From: Eonycteris spelaea
Lineage: Eukaryota; Chordata; Mammalia; Chiroptera; Pteropodidae
Length of the DNA stretch: 64,000 bases
Direction: 5' to 3'
Assembly (NCBI GenBank): GCA_003508835.1
Contig: PUFA01000027.1
Coordinates: 6,138,001-6,202,000 of the forward strand
The translations under genes were made by a program, and so were the position numbers. Of the stretch, positions 1-11,718 are shown in pieces; the first letter of the stretch is position 1, and each line of letters opens with the position of its first letter. Under the pieces are notes generated by a model. The model ran no database searches. It had not been told where the DNA came from and saw only the letters and a list, made by a program, of their open reading frames with translations.

Positions 1-1685
1 GTTATGCAGTACATGATATATTTGCTATAATGGTGTTTTTTGGTACAGGTCAATGCCAAGCATATGGCAATCATGTAAATGATATCACTAGATTTTTTAA
101 AAATTGATATCATTGGCATTAGCACCAACATTAGAAACATCAGGGCTTTTCCCATCATTTAATCACTTAGTGAAACAAATGCAGCTTTAGACCCCAAGAG
201 GTGCTATAGAAACTCTAGTAGAAGCATATTTTAACTATTTTATTTGGTAACATTTTTTAATTAATATTTAGGCATAACATCCACTTAGATTTTTACATCT
301 TTGGATTATTTCCTCCATGTAGCTGAAGTGCTCCTATACAAGACTTCCTGGCCCTCAGGAATATCTCCTTCCTGGCTTACAATAATAGGCCTGAGGTAGA
401 CTGTTTGACCACTTGTGTTCTCAGAATTAGTTCATCAGTGACCAAAATAATGGACAAAAAAATAATAAATCAAGAAAGCATTTTGGGCTATTGTTAGGCA
501 AGTCCTCTGGCCTGAGGAACAAGGTCTCTTGTGACTCATGTGTGGTTAGCATGCTTACTTGAGTTATGGATTCTACAATGGGGTCTGAGAACAAATCTCT
601 ACAGTACTAGGAAGTCTGCATTTGCTAACTGAATCTCCCTTATGAAGATTCTAGGGTCTCATTTTTTGAAACCTAGCAAAATATCTTTCAATCTCATTAT
701 GATTAAAAAAAAATTGAATATTCTTGTTATTAATAGGAGCAGAATGAAAGGCCCAGAGGCAACTGGAAAATAAAATATGTGACTAAGAGAGGTGTTGGGT
801 CATATCATGGAGCTCTAACAAGAGAGACATGACCAGGTAAATGCACTGTAAATAGGTCATGGACACTTGTTATTGACCTAGGGTGGGACTGAAGAAAGGA
901 ACAGGGGATTGATGTGCTTGATTCTACATTCCTCATGTGGCCCCTACAGAGGGACATCATTCTTTGACATAGTCACGTTAAAATCCCAGATCTAGAGTTT
1001 TCTATACACCAAATTATATCCAAAAGTAAAACAAACAAAAAAATTTTTAATTGAATAAATAAAAAGGTAGGTAATGTTACCTTTTTCCTCCAATTTTGGT
1101 AAAGAATTAAAATAATGTAGATAAAAATTGTATATAATCTTTTGGAACACAGCACCTGTTATAAATTACCTGAAAAATGATAGAGTATATGATTTCATTA
1201 ATATAGTTATTTTCTCTGCCATTTCTGTATAGTGTACATGTTTTTAAAAGGCATTTAAGAATAATAATAAAGAACACAAAGATTTTACCTTATCTCAACA
1301 AAAACCAACCCCTTTTCTTGAACAAAAACACTAGTAACAGGCTAACATATGTATTTTAAAACTTCAGTTTTAAATGTATACTCAACTAGGATAGAATCAT
1401 TTTCACAATGAAAAATAGCGTTTCTGACCTAGAAGCAGAGTATATTTCTAATTATAAAATAAACAAAAATACTTTATAAAGTAAATATAACTGTTGTGCA
1501 TTAAATAAAAGGTATTTTTGAAAAATTCTGTTCGTAAAAATCACTGTAATGTCACAATGGGTATATCATGTTTCTTTTTTTAATTTATATTTTTGTTGTG
1601 ATTTGTGATCTTTGAAATAAACTGTGAGTATCCTCCTTTGAAAACTGATTTTGTCCCTATATGTAATAGGTGCATTTGCTTCTGG
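1..1685. other. AT-rich stretch without recognisable gene
   Basis: No open frame longer than about 60 codons and no recognisable repeat was seen on either strand. The sequence has many short A and T runs, and nothing in it suggests exons, a promoter or an RNA gene. It could be single-copy DNA or repeats too decayed to recognise by eye. Confidence 0.5.
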
Positions 1686-1689
1686 AATT

Positions 1690-1865
1690 TAATTCACTTT
1701 TTTATAAACATTTTATTTTATTTTATTATTAGTTTCAAGTATACACTACATTGGTTAAACAGACCTTTATATAATTTATGAAATGATCCCCCTGATTACT
1801 CTATCTTCCCTCTAGCTCTGCGCAGAGCCATTACATTATTCCCTATGCCATGCCCCCCACACTCA
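1690..1865 (-). repeat. L1 3' end (antisense), bat-type
   Basis: Read on the minus strand this is an L1 3' UTR ending in an A-rich tail; the T-rich stretch at about 1705-1730 is the tail in antisense. The block with AGTTTCAAGTATACACTAC and then GAAATGATCCCCCTGATTAC follows the order of L1 3' ends that I associate with bat genomes. Only the last 170 or so bases of the element are present, so it is a 5'-truncated copy with no coding capacity. The subfamily cannot be fixed without a repeat library. Confidence 0.6.
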
Positions 1866-3510
1866 TGACCATTTATTTACTTTTAAAAATAAAAGTCATT
1901 AATATATCAGTAGAACATTTATCTTTTTATAACTCAGAACCATCCTGTCCATATATTTAAGCTGAGGCATGTTTTTCTTTTCCATAATATGGGAGAGGGT
2001 AAAAAGCCTTCCAGTCAACTAGACTGTGTGACCATTTCTAAGAGCAGATCACAGGTGGAGTGGGAAGTTGTCAACACACACCAATCTGAGAAGTGTCAGG
2101 GTTAGCCAAAGATTTGCCACTTTGATTCCTGAAATTTGGCCAAAACCAATCTGACAAGTTTTCCAAACTATTAGTCCAATTTTTAAATTTAAAAAGGCAC
2201 ATATTTGAAATAACTTCAAAATAAAAAATATAATAAATTCACATTTAATTGTATATGTATAAAAAAGAAGGAACAATAGTAAAAAAAAATGAGGGGGGAA
2301 ATGGTTATCAATAGAAGTTTTTGAACCTGAAACTTTTCTTAAAAAAATAAAGTCTTTATAAATATTACATAGATAAATATCATCTATATGCAGAAGATAC
2401 TATAATATTAGATATTTTGACAGTTATGTCAGAGAGGAAGTTTAATTTGTTTCTAGAACTTTTGAGGAAATAGCCACAATGAAGGGTCAGTATTTTAAGT
2501 AATTGAAGACAAATATATATGCATTTTGTATTTTTTCTCTGCAAGAAAATAATGCTAATCGTTATCTTCTAATATTTAATTATTTTGAAAACATGGTTAA
2601 CATTTTTTTTTGTGCAAATATCATCTTCCCTCTCACTTTTGTTGTTAAATATTCTTTTATATACTACAATTTTACTTGAGAATCTCACATATAGTCACAA
2701 AATTTTATATATACCTCCAAGTGGGTTATAGATTACCTGGGTAAGGCTGAGACCCCGTGAATATACGTCCTTTCATCAAGGAATGACATTATGAACATCA
2801 TATGGCATTACAACCTTTGCTCAATGAAAATAAGAAAGCTTACATATCTTGATTCTGGTTTGTTTAATGTATAAGAATTAGAAAAATAATATAAAAAGTT
2901 AAGGACAAGTCTCAGAGAACCAGTTTTTGCTATTGATTTCTTATTAAGATGCCTATTTGGATGCTCAAGGGGAGTCAGTTAAGTACTTTTGGGGCCAGCA
3001 CTAGTCAGAAAACAATTTCAGTTACATAATTCTATGGCCCAATGAAGTACATGGGTGATTTTATTAATTAAAACATAATGAAGTTAGAGACATGTTTAAA
3101 TATTCATTGAAACTCAGGAGGTTAATTAAAATATTCCATAGACATTTCTAGACTAACAAAAAAATAGAGAAAATTAACTGTTAGTCAGGTCTAATTGAGG
3201 AAGCAGAATACTGAGAGAAATATTAGAAAAACAAGATCAGCTTATTAAAGTTCTTAACATGCTTCAAATTTATATAGTTAGTATTGTTCTCTTAATATCT
3301 AACATAACGCATTTGGTAACATTACATATTTAGAAATGTGTTTTATTTTGTTTTCTCAAATTATTAGAAAACCAAATATTCAAAATACCAAGATTCCCTG
3401 ATAGAGAATTAAATTCATTTATATATTATTTGTAAATATTGCACTATTGGAGTCAAATTATGAACTATTTTAGGATACTGTTTATAGATTTTGACAGTGC
3501 TGCATGAAGC
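1866..3510. other. AT-rich stretch, nothing recognised
   Basis: There is no convincing gene or repeat here. The one open frame of note, 75 codons on the minus strand at 2049-2276, has the low-complexity hydrophobic composition expected of AT-rich noise. Confidence 0.45.
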
Positions 3511-3514
3511 CTCA

Positions 3515-3662
3515 ACTTCCCCAAGTACTAGTTAAATTATAGTGAGCAACTTACTTAATATGTTCAAGCTGTAGTATTTTTTTATAGATCTGTTGTGTAT
3601 AATGGGTAATGAATGTTAATCATTTAGCATAGTACTTGGCAGATAATAAACACCCCATATCT
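3515..3662 (+). repeat. MIR SINE fragment
   Basis: The segment follows the order of the MIR consensus on the plus strand. A degraded version of the block 'acttacttaa ... ctgt' (about 3549-3570) is followed by the 3' block resembling AGTACTTGGCAGATAATAAAC (3631-3651). MIR is an ancient tRNA-derived SINE mobilised by L2. The copy is heavily diverged and truncated at its 5' end, and it has no coding potential. Confidence 0.6.
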
Positions 3663-3665
3663 TTA

Positions 3666-4904
3666 ACCTTTCATAATTACATCATAATCATCTTCATAAA
3701 TATTGTAGTTATTGTCCTCAATGCAGTTGCATTTGGTGATGTACTTTCAAAGTGTTAAAGGGGATTTTCTTTGTCTATATACTGTTATATGATGCTTATA
3801 CTATTAAAAACAGGTCAGATATTTAGGAAGTGGTTCTCTAAGACATGGGGCAGATCAGTGAAGAATGAATTATAAAGCTGGAAGGGGAAGAAAGAATATT
3901 TTTGCAACATAATCCCCTCCAGGAATATTTATTAGTATGCAATCTTTATTTCATTAATTTTCATTGACAGCTCTTAGTATATATACTAAACAAAAGATGT
4001 TTAAAATGGCCTAGCTTTAAATTACATTGAAGGAAATTTTCTAAAGAAAAAAAAATTAGTATATTGTTATTAGTTATATGAAATTTTTACTCATAAATTT
4101 ATTATTCCTTAAGGATCACTTTTATTATTTTATGCAAAGATGAAATATATTACTTTTTTATCATCTATCACTATTGTTGCTAAATTTTGTTTTTAGATAT
4201 TAATATTTTGCAACAAATTAGACTTAAAATAATTTTATTGAACCATTCTTTATATTTTAGTATTTAAATTTGATTTATTTATACCTTAAGTTTAGATATC
4301 TTACATTAATAATATCATCAACTTTAATTTTCATTGCTTAGAATTTATCTGTTTAATTTTTAAGGTATTTTCACATCTCTGCATAATTTTGTTGCTGTGG
4401 ATTTCCTATACCATTTTTCCCCCTCAGTCTATTATTTATTATAAAGGAATAGTTTTGTTTTTATCTATGTAGATTTCTTCATCTTCTTTTTAGAACACAA
4501 TTGTTTCCATTTTAAAATTATGACAAAATAGTGGAAACTTTAATGACTTTCATGTAAGGAGATGCTTTGTGACTTGTTATACTTAACTGCACAACTAATT
4601 TGTATTCGCTGAGGTGCTTTTTGTGTGTTTCAGGATCATTGTTGCTCATGTTCTCTGTCTTTAACCTAAGCAATCTATATTTATGTTCAATGTTGCTTTC
4701 TTTATTACACAATAAATTTGTGGCTCAAATTGACATTAGGACAAGTAGATGAGTATTTTAACACAATTATGTTCATAATAGTAACTTAAGCAACAAAGCT
4801 TTCTTGAGGTAAAAATGAGTCCTCTGATGATTACTTCTGTGGTTCTTATTATATGGCATCATCAAACTTTTCTCTTGGAAAAGAAAATAATAAGCATTAA
4901 CAGT
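3666..4904. other. AT-rich stretch, nothing recognised
   Basis: The sequence is very AT-rich, with many long A/T-only words. I could assign no gene, RNA or repeat family. The 64-codon minus-strand frame at 4518-4712 has no recognisable domain. Confidence 0.45.
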
Positions 4905-5115
4905 TAGTAAACTAAGAATAGACCTTAAATGTTTTCACTACACATACACACGCACACACACACACACAACACAGACAAAGTAACTAAGTGAAGTGATGAA
5001 TGTGTTAACTTATTGTGGTAATCATTGTGCAATATGTATATATATAAAATTATTACATTATATACCTTAAATTTACATGTTATATTTCAATTACATCTTA
5101 ATAAACCAGAAAAAT
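4905..5115 (+). repeat. L1 3' UTR end with (CA)n
   Basis: The plus strand matches the terminal part of an old L1 3' UTR. A region equivalent to 'aactaagtgaagtgatgaatgtgttaac' (4981-5008) leads through an AT-rich segment to 'ttacatcttaataaacc' near 5092-5107. The (CA)n tract at 4953-4968 lies inside it. It is 5'-truncated and non-coding. The same 3' end type recurs at about 15700-15790. Confidence 0.6.
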
Positions 5116-5569
5116 AAAATTATTGATATGTAACATAAATGAGTTTATAAGAGAATTTTGAAAAACCATAATTTATAAAATAATCAAGTAGAACATAAAA
5201 AATATTATAAAAATGAAGAAATCAGGATGGTTTTAAAAACATACTAGACACGGCAGAAAAAAATATATTTAAACAGAAATAAATGTTCTTTGTAAATATT
5301 CAATTAGAAAATATGCATAATGAAGCATATACAGAAAAAAAGACATAAAAAATTGGAAAATATATATGAAGTATAGACGAACAGTCCAGGATGCAAGTAA
5401 TTTCAGTCCTAGAACAAATAGTGCAAGGGCAAAAATAAATGAGAAGCAAGTTAAAGACATTTCAAAATTAATGAAAGAAAAAAACCTGTGAATTACTATA
5501 AAGAATATCACATATAAAGCATCATTTAAAAATACCTTAAAATAATAGACATAAAGCTAAAGAAGTCTC
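5116..5569. other. A-rich stretch, nothing recognised
   Basis: A-rich plus strand without a supported feature. The 80-codon minus-strand frame at 5269-5511 is rich in Phe, Leu and Ile, as expected from A-rich antisense sequence, and shows no conserved motif. Confidence 0.4.
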
Positions 5570-5571
5570 CA

Positions 5572-5905
5572 TACTGTCAAGTGCCCCATAAGAATACTTT
5601 AGTCAAGGATGGACCATATATATGGCAGTGGTTCCATAAGATTATAATGAAGCTGAAAAATTCCTATGACCATAGTTAGTAGCCATTGTAACTTCATCGT
5701 GCAAGCGTTACTCATATTTCTGTGGTGATGATCGTATAAACAAACCTACTGCCTCTGCCAGTGGTGTTAAAATATAACATAATACCTGATAATGACAATA
5801 AACAACTATTACTGGTTTGTGTATTTGCTACACTATACTCTTTATCATTATTTTAGAATGAGTCTTTTTACTTATAAAGATGTTTGCTGTAAAACAGTAT
5901 GCTCT
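5572..5905 (+). mobile_element. Tigger-like DNA transposon end (non-coding)
   Basis: The sequence begins with a degraded inverted-repeat-like segment (5576-5620, near AAGTGCCCCATAAGAATAC). It continues through CCATAAGATTATAATGAAGC (5635-5654), GTAAACAAACCTACTG-like sequence (about 5735-5752) and TGGTTTGTGTATTTGCTACA (5813-5832). This order matches the terminal region of a TcMar-Tigger family (Tigger3/4 or MER-type) as I remember it. No coding region is seen in it. The opposite end is not visible, so this is a partial copy. It may belong to the same element as the Tigger transposase fragment at 6985-7480, with an L1 between them, but the link is unproven. Confidence 0.6.
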
Positions 5906-6214
5906 ATAATGCCAGCAACAACCTCATACAGCTTGTATTTACTGTCTCTTGATTTCATGATTTTCTCTTGTGTCTTATTTAATCTCATGTTGTTTTGTTT
6001 ATTATGGCCTTTTAATATATGAAATCCACTACCAATGTTGCCAGTAATAATCACATCAACTGATTGACATAAAAAGAAAATTTAAAATGGTTAAAGACTA
6101 AAAAAGTGGAAAATCAGTGATGATTACTGCTCGCCAGTAAGGCATGTCCAGGTATGTCCCATTCCATCATAGCTACAATCTTAAAAAACATAAAGAACTT
6201 CAACATTTCAGTAA
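5906..6214. other. Unassigned stretch between transposon fragments
   Basis: This may be more of the adjacent Tigger-like element or unrelated flanking DNA. The 60-codon minus-strand frame at 5872-6054 is basic and hydrophilic but has no motif that I can name. Confidence 0.35.
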
Positions 6215-6955
6215 AAGTATATTTTTTAAATGGACAAAATATTTAAATAGACACTCCACCAAAGAAGATATACAGATAACAAATAAGCTTAGAAAAAGAT
6301 GTTCAACAGTAGCAGGAAAATAAAAATTAAAACCACAAAGAAATACCTACACACTGACTAAAGAGGCTAAAATTAAAAAGGCTGACTGTATCAACTGTTG
6401 ACTATGAAATCTCATATACTGCTGGTGGGAATGTAAAATGGTACAACCACTTTGAAAAACAGCTGATAGTTTCTTGAATACTTAACCCAGAGCCTACCAT
6501 ATGATTTCAGTCCTAAGTATTTATCTACACAATGGAATATTGATCAACAATTATAATGAATGAACTATCGATACACACTGCGGCACAAATGTCAAAATAA
6601 TTATGTTGAATAAAAAAGTCAAACAACAAAAAGTACATACTGTGTGTTTGCTTTTACATAAAATTCTAGAAAATGCAAAATAATGTATAATGACATAAAG
6701 CACATTAACAGTTCTTGGAGACTGCAGAAGAAGGGACTGGAAGTAGATATTACAAAGAGACAAGAAAATTCTGAGTGATGATGGTTATACTTATTATCTT
6801 GATCTTGGTGATGGTATCGTGGATGTATGCTTATGTTAAAACTTAAAAAAAACTGTATATTTTAAATATATTCAAGTTGTTGTATGCCAGTTACTTCTTA
6901 ATAAAACTGCATAAATTTTTTAAAAGATCAAAAAAAAAATCACTAACAGAAGCTG
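6215..6955 (+). repeat. L1 ORF2 C-terminal end and 3' UTR
   Basis: Plus-strand L1 relic. It starts near sequence encoding the ORF2 C-terminal region (around 6225-6310) and passes a segment equivalent to CTGCTGGTGGGAATGTAAAA (6420-6439), a hallmark of the L1 ORF2 end. It then runs through a 3' UTR to AGTTACTTCTTAATAAAACT (6889-6908) and an A-rich tail (about 6910-6940). Several frameshifts and deletions leave no open frame. It is severely 5'-truncated, and the divergence suggests an old L1M-type copy. A Tigger relic follows directly. Confidence 0.8.
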
Positions 6956-6984
6956 TTTAAGGATACACTTCATTAAAAGCAACA

Positions 6985-7480
6985 AGACTGGCAAAGGTTT
7001 GAAAAGGACCTTTAGCAGACTTGGAGAAACTTCCAATGACCTGGGTCGAAGACCAGATAGAGGAGTACTATCCCTCTCTGGGCACCGTGACAATCAAGAC
7101 CAAAGTAAAGAGCTTGTGATGAAGAAAAAAAAATCTCGACCCGACTACAATGTTGAGTTTACTACTAGCTTTGGGTGATTTGATCAGTTCAAGAATCATT
7201 ATTCATTACATAATATGAAAGTGAGTTGTGTGTCTGTGAGAACTGATGTGAAGGCAGCTGAAGAATTTTTGGAAATTCTAGATAAGCTGATTGTGGAGCA
7301 AAATTGCTTGCCAGTGCAAATATTCAACATGTATGAAACTTCTCTGTTCTGGAAATGGATGCCTAAAAGGACTTTCATCCATAAGGAGGCTAAGTCAATC
7401 CCAGGATATAATGTCTGTGTGACTGCAAAATCTGTGCTTTTTCAACTGAGAAATGAAACAATGAGTACCAGAACGTAAAT
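6985..7480 (+). pseudogene. Tigger/pogo-type transposase remnant
   Basis: Relic of a TcMar-Tigger transposase (CENPB-type HTH plus DDE nuclease family). In one frame, 7000-7119 encodes a stretch with the motif WVEDQIEEYYPSLGTVTIKT, typical of the CENPB-type DNA-binding domain. That stretch ends at two consecutive TGA codons at 7117-7122. After a frameshift, reading resumes with RPDYNVEF and a GxFDQF block in which TGA (7176-7178) stands where Trp is usual. The longest open stretch, 7215-7478 (87 codons), carries the start of the DDE domain: EEFLEILDKLIVEQNCLP, then NMYETSLFWKWMP. The Asp expected before Glu-Thr in that block, the first catalytic acid, is Tyr (codon 7332-7334). The similarity fades after about 7400. 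It cannot encode an active enzyme. Confidence 0.85.
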
Positions 7481-10140
7481 ATTTGCCCTGCCAAAGATAC
7501 ACTTGGTCCTAACCTCCCCCTTTGGAGGAGATGTGCACTTCTCCAGCAATGTGTAGTTACAGTAAAAGAGCATCATTGGCTCTTTTGAAACAACATTTAT
7601 GGAGCACCCATACAAATATCTTCTCATGCCTATTAATAACCAGTGTTATTAGTTATCAAACATACTGTCTGCATAGATCTTTCTTCCTGCCCTAATGACT
7701 ATATTATTGTGGCTAACTATCCTTTCATTAAATTTGTGTTTTCTCATATTTTTTTCCAATTTGGATTTTTAATTTAAGAAAATAATTGTGATGTGAATGG
7801 CTTGATATTTACACAAATTTCTTTAAACTTGTTGTTTAACATTGTTTTACACCATTGTCTGCATAGCACCTACTAATTGACAGTTATACAATTTCTAAGG
7901 ATTCACACTGATTATTATAGGAAGGTTTACTGTCTTCCTCATTTTTAGAGTTATAGTTCTAACAGGGTTTCATGTTAGACAGCCATGAGACTTATACATG
8001 ACCTTAGAAAGCTGTACATTCAAATTTAATCTAAAGATTCGATTTGACTCGACTAAACTGTCAATGCTCCCCATTCGATACTATTTTCCAATCATGGCAT
8101 TAAGTTCTCTGAAGTTGTATTTTTTTTGTCCCTTCTAGAACAAGAATATAATGAGGCATGATGTCAAGGCTGTTGAAAGAGTTGAGGGTGTTGGAATTTT
8201 CAAATAATTTAGGGGAAAATAATTTGGGCCTCATGCCATGAATTCTCACAGAAACAAACAAACATCTTTGGGTTTATATTTTAATTGTTATGGCTGATAA
8301 ATATTTGAGGTCATGATAGCCTTTTCCTAATTACTACTAAAATAAGATATTCCGTGTTTTCTATAAGTTAAATAGCATGCATGAGTTTGTCAAAGCAATT
8401 GTCTTCTAATTTTTATTTTGAATATGGAATTGTCTGTTACTATTTTCGGCTATCCACTCATTTCAAATTCTGAAAACTTTTTAAATTGTAAAATATAGTG
8501 TCTTATAATTTAAAAGGGCCTCTACAACAAAGCATTTCACAGAGATACTTAAATCACAACACTGCAGTCAGGTTTACTGATGAAAGTATTTGGGCTAAAA
8601 TGTAATCAGGAATCCAAAGGGTCTGCTTTAATTTTTATGAATCTTTTTTGTTTGTTTGTTTTATTTGAGGCCATATTTAGAAAATATATAAGATGTCTAA
8701 AAACTACCTTAGTCTTTAGAGGAATCCCAGGATCAGGACAAGTATTCCCCCATAGAACAATATTTTTATTACAGCCTAAGAAATATTTTTTTAAAGAAAA
8801 AAATTTGAAGACTCTAATTACTATGTTTATTCTCAGATTTTTACAACTTAAAAACAAATATGTATTCCACCTTCATATAGTCATTCTAAGAATGTCTTTT
8901 GTTGACTTAGAGATTTAAATAAGTCACAGGACTGTTGAGCACCCTGTATGGCCAGTATAGCCAGTGCAAACGCAAGGAAAAGCTCTTGATTAATCCTGAT
9001 GTCTTGCCACATCATTTTTTGCCACTTCTCAATAAACATCACCTGTTGTACCTATGTCACCATTCATGCATATACCATATTCAATTTTTATAAACATTTT
9101 TCTGAGCACTTATGCAATATATATAGTTATAATTATAGTGTGGTTATTTAGTTATTTCTCTCAAGGATTGCATGGTTAGGAGTCTGGAAAACTGAAGCAA
9201 AGGAGAAAACAATTACATAATCACTGTGATAGAGGAAACCCAAACCCAAAGTCCTTTTGGAACACAGTCCCCAAACAGAGTATGCATGGGCTGTCGCAGG
9301 GAAGATGACTTGAGAGCGGAAGAAATCAAGAATTGTTTGCAGTTTGACAGATGAAGAAAGAATGAATAAACTAAGAGCATTGCTAGGGAGGGCTCTGTTT
9401 GCAAACTCACAGGAGTTCAGGCAACTAATTATGTGTAAATTATTATTTGAAACACAGATAATGAGCTAGGACAAAAATGGGAGCATTTTATGACTTACCA
9501 AATATATTATTTAATTTCAGAAATTATTCAGGAACAATTTATTGATTTATTCAGGAGAGAAACAAGCATTCATATATTTCCAGATATTCTGTATTAATTT
9601 CTACTCTTCCCATTTGCTCTTAAATCTAGTTATTAGCATGTAATCATAAGGAGTTATGTGTCTCTTTGTCAATTGCTATCTGTGTTTTTTGAGATGCTTT
9701 AAAATTTACAAGGCTGATTTTCTAATGGTATAAATGATGAGATTCTGATAAATATTCAATGTTTTGGAGCAACTGGATGACCTTACCACAAACTAGTTCA
9801 ATCAAAGGTGAAGTAGGTTACCTATTTTGCTCACCCATGTGGCCAGCCCTACTTTTACACTTACATGAAAGATATAGGGGTGGTGTTGGATAGACTCCTA
9901 AAATCAGTTTATATTATTGAGTCTTAGATATTAAGACCCATTCAGTATTTTGGTTACCATGTAGTCAAATGGAAAGGAATAGGAGAAATAAAAAGTGAAA
10001 GTAATTGAATTGAAAATGCTTAGCTCTTGAATTCATTGCATTGGAAAGATTTCTGGATTAGACCACAAGAAAATAATATAGCTTCTGATGATTATTAAGT
10101 ACACAGTTTAAACTAGGGGAAAAGAAAACTCTCCAAATAA
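7481..10140. other. Long stretch without recognisable gene
   Basis: There is no supported gene, RNA or repeat family. The 112-codon plus-strand frame at 8580-8918 and its 83-codon antisense partner at 8606-8857 have no recognisable domain, no codon pattern suggesting selection and no splice or promoter context. The part at 9215-9420 is less AT-rich than its surroundings but is also unassigned. Confidence 0.4.
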
Positions 10141-10144
10141 GGTA

Positions 10145-10715
10145 ACATAGGGGAGGAAAATGATTTTCTTCTATCCTTCTGAATTCTTGGCTGAGACTCC
10201 TTTAATAAGAGACATATCTACAAAAGAAAAGCCGTTTATTAACATGCATACCTCATGTATATATGAGAGATGCCTAGGGAAAATAACTCCCTGAGGTGGC
10301 TTAGAGTTCAGAATTAAATATCGCCTTAACTAGGAAAGGGAAGGAAGGAATAGGGCTCTTAAGGGAAGGTAAATGACTTGTAAAAAAGATGAATGGGCCT
10401 TTAGAATGGATGTGCGGTATGATCATTTTGACAAAGTCTGTCTGGGTCTAGCATCGACTTGTAGCTTCTTGTGATGAGAGTCAGTCTTCTCTAATTGATG
10501 AAACTCAGGGGAGGGCATTTTAGACAACTGAGTTTCTTTTAGAGGATCTGTCTTTAGGCAAATAGGGGAGTTCAAAGAAAGCTTCTGCCAGCATTTGCTG
10601 TTTTTTTAAGTACCTACAGCTCAAAATAATTGATATACCAAAGCAGCATATTTTGGAGTGGCATATCCTGAACTCCTCCGTGATACTTTGGGGTGGCATA
10701 TTCTGCTACCCTTCA
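10145..10715 (-). repeat. Possible LTR (antisense), family unresolved
   Basis: The block is less AT-rich than its flanks and ends with TTTGGGGTGGCATATTCTGC (10687-10706), preceded by a variant of the same words at 10650-10668. I associate this ending with a mammalian LTR family read in antisense. A second block with a related ending (TATCTTGGGGTGGCCTGCC) lies at 51680-52215. It is non-coding. Class and exact borders are uncertain; an ERV1 or ERV3 LTR is possible. Confidence 0.35.
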
Positions 10716-11344
10716 GTTATTTACGCTGCTGGTTCTTAGGCATGAAAGGAGAAAGTATTTTAAATATAGTTTCATATGTACTGTGATTATGAAGGAAAAT
10801 AATTTTATATCTGTTAAGTTTCAAATTTTAATATTGACTGGAACTATAACAAAATATGTAAAATTTAATAAAAATATTTTATAGCTGCTATCAAGTATAA
10901 ATACAACATGGAAATACATCCAAGCTACTAGAAAAATATAATTCTTTATTTTAATTTGTATGGTGAAAGAACTTTGGAAAACAGTCACAGAAAACATTGA
11001 AAATGAATGTAATGAATAAGTTCTCTAATAGCAGAATTATAAAAATTATTCAGCTCACAAAAGCAGTTATTGACTCTTCAAAAACAATGACTATTAAATG
11101 AGCACCAATTTGAGCTAGCATGAGGATTTTATAAAGAAATGTATATCCATAATAGCCTCTGTTGGGAAAAAAATGTTTTAATTTTGTTCATATATTTTTT
11201 TTTCAAAAGTTGACAATGGTTTCAACATATTTATAAGTAGAATGGTTTTATTTAACAAAAAATATTCACTTGAAATATGTCGTCTAATAAACTAAATTTT
11301 AATTTTTAAAAATAATTAATTTTAATTGCAATATAAAAACTGAA
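10716..11344. other. AT-rich stretch, nothing recognised
   Basis: AT-rich DNA with only a 63-codon frame at 10693-10884 that lacks any recognisable domain. No repeat family was identified. Confidence 0.4.
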
Positions 11345-11346
11345 GC

Positions 11347-11718
11347 AATGTGTTGTGGGCTGAACTGTGTTTCCCCAACATTTATATATTGAGCTGCTTT
11401 CCCAGTATCTCAGAGTGTGACTGTATTTTGAGATAAGCTCTTTAAAGTTAAAATGAGATCATAGTAGTGGGCCCTAATTCATTATGACTGGTGTTCTTAG
11501 AAGAGATTGGAACACAAACACACATACAAGAGCATATGAAGACATAGGGAGAGGATAGCCTTCTACAAGCCAAGGAGAAAGCTCAGTCTGAAAATAACAT
11601 TGGTGACAACTTTATCATGGACACCTGGCCTCCAGAACTGTGAAAAACAGATTTCTGTTATTTAGACCACTCAGTCTAGTTCTTTATAACGGAAGCACTT
11701 TCAAACTAATAGAGGGGT
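11347..11718 (+). repeat. MLT1 LTR (ERVL-MaLR), near complete
   Basis: All the landmarks of an MLT1-type LTR occur in order on the plus strand: GTTGTGGGCTGAACTGTGTT (11352-11371), AGAGTGTGACTGTATTTTGA (11412-11431), the GGGCCCTAAT block (11469-11478), AGACATAGGGAGAGGATAGC (11540-11559), CCTCCAGAACTGTG (11629-11642), then TTCTGTTATTTAGACCACTC and a tail ending near CAAACTAATAGAG. The length of about 370 bases suits a full LTR, and no internal region adjoins it, so it is probably a solo LTR. MaLR elements are non-autonomous, with ancient activity in placental mammals. Confidence 0.9.

Noticed and set aside
8580..8918. 112-codon plus-strand frame
   Set aside because: No family features; an 83-codon frame runs antisense over the same bases. 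It looks like chance in AT-rich DNA.
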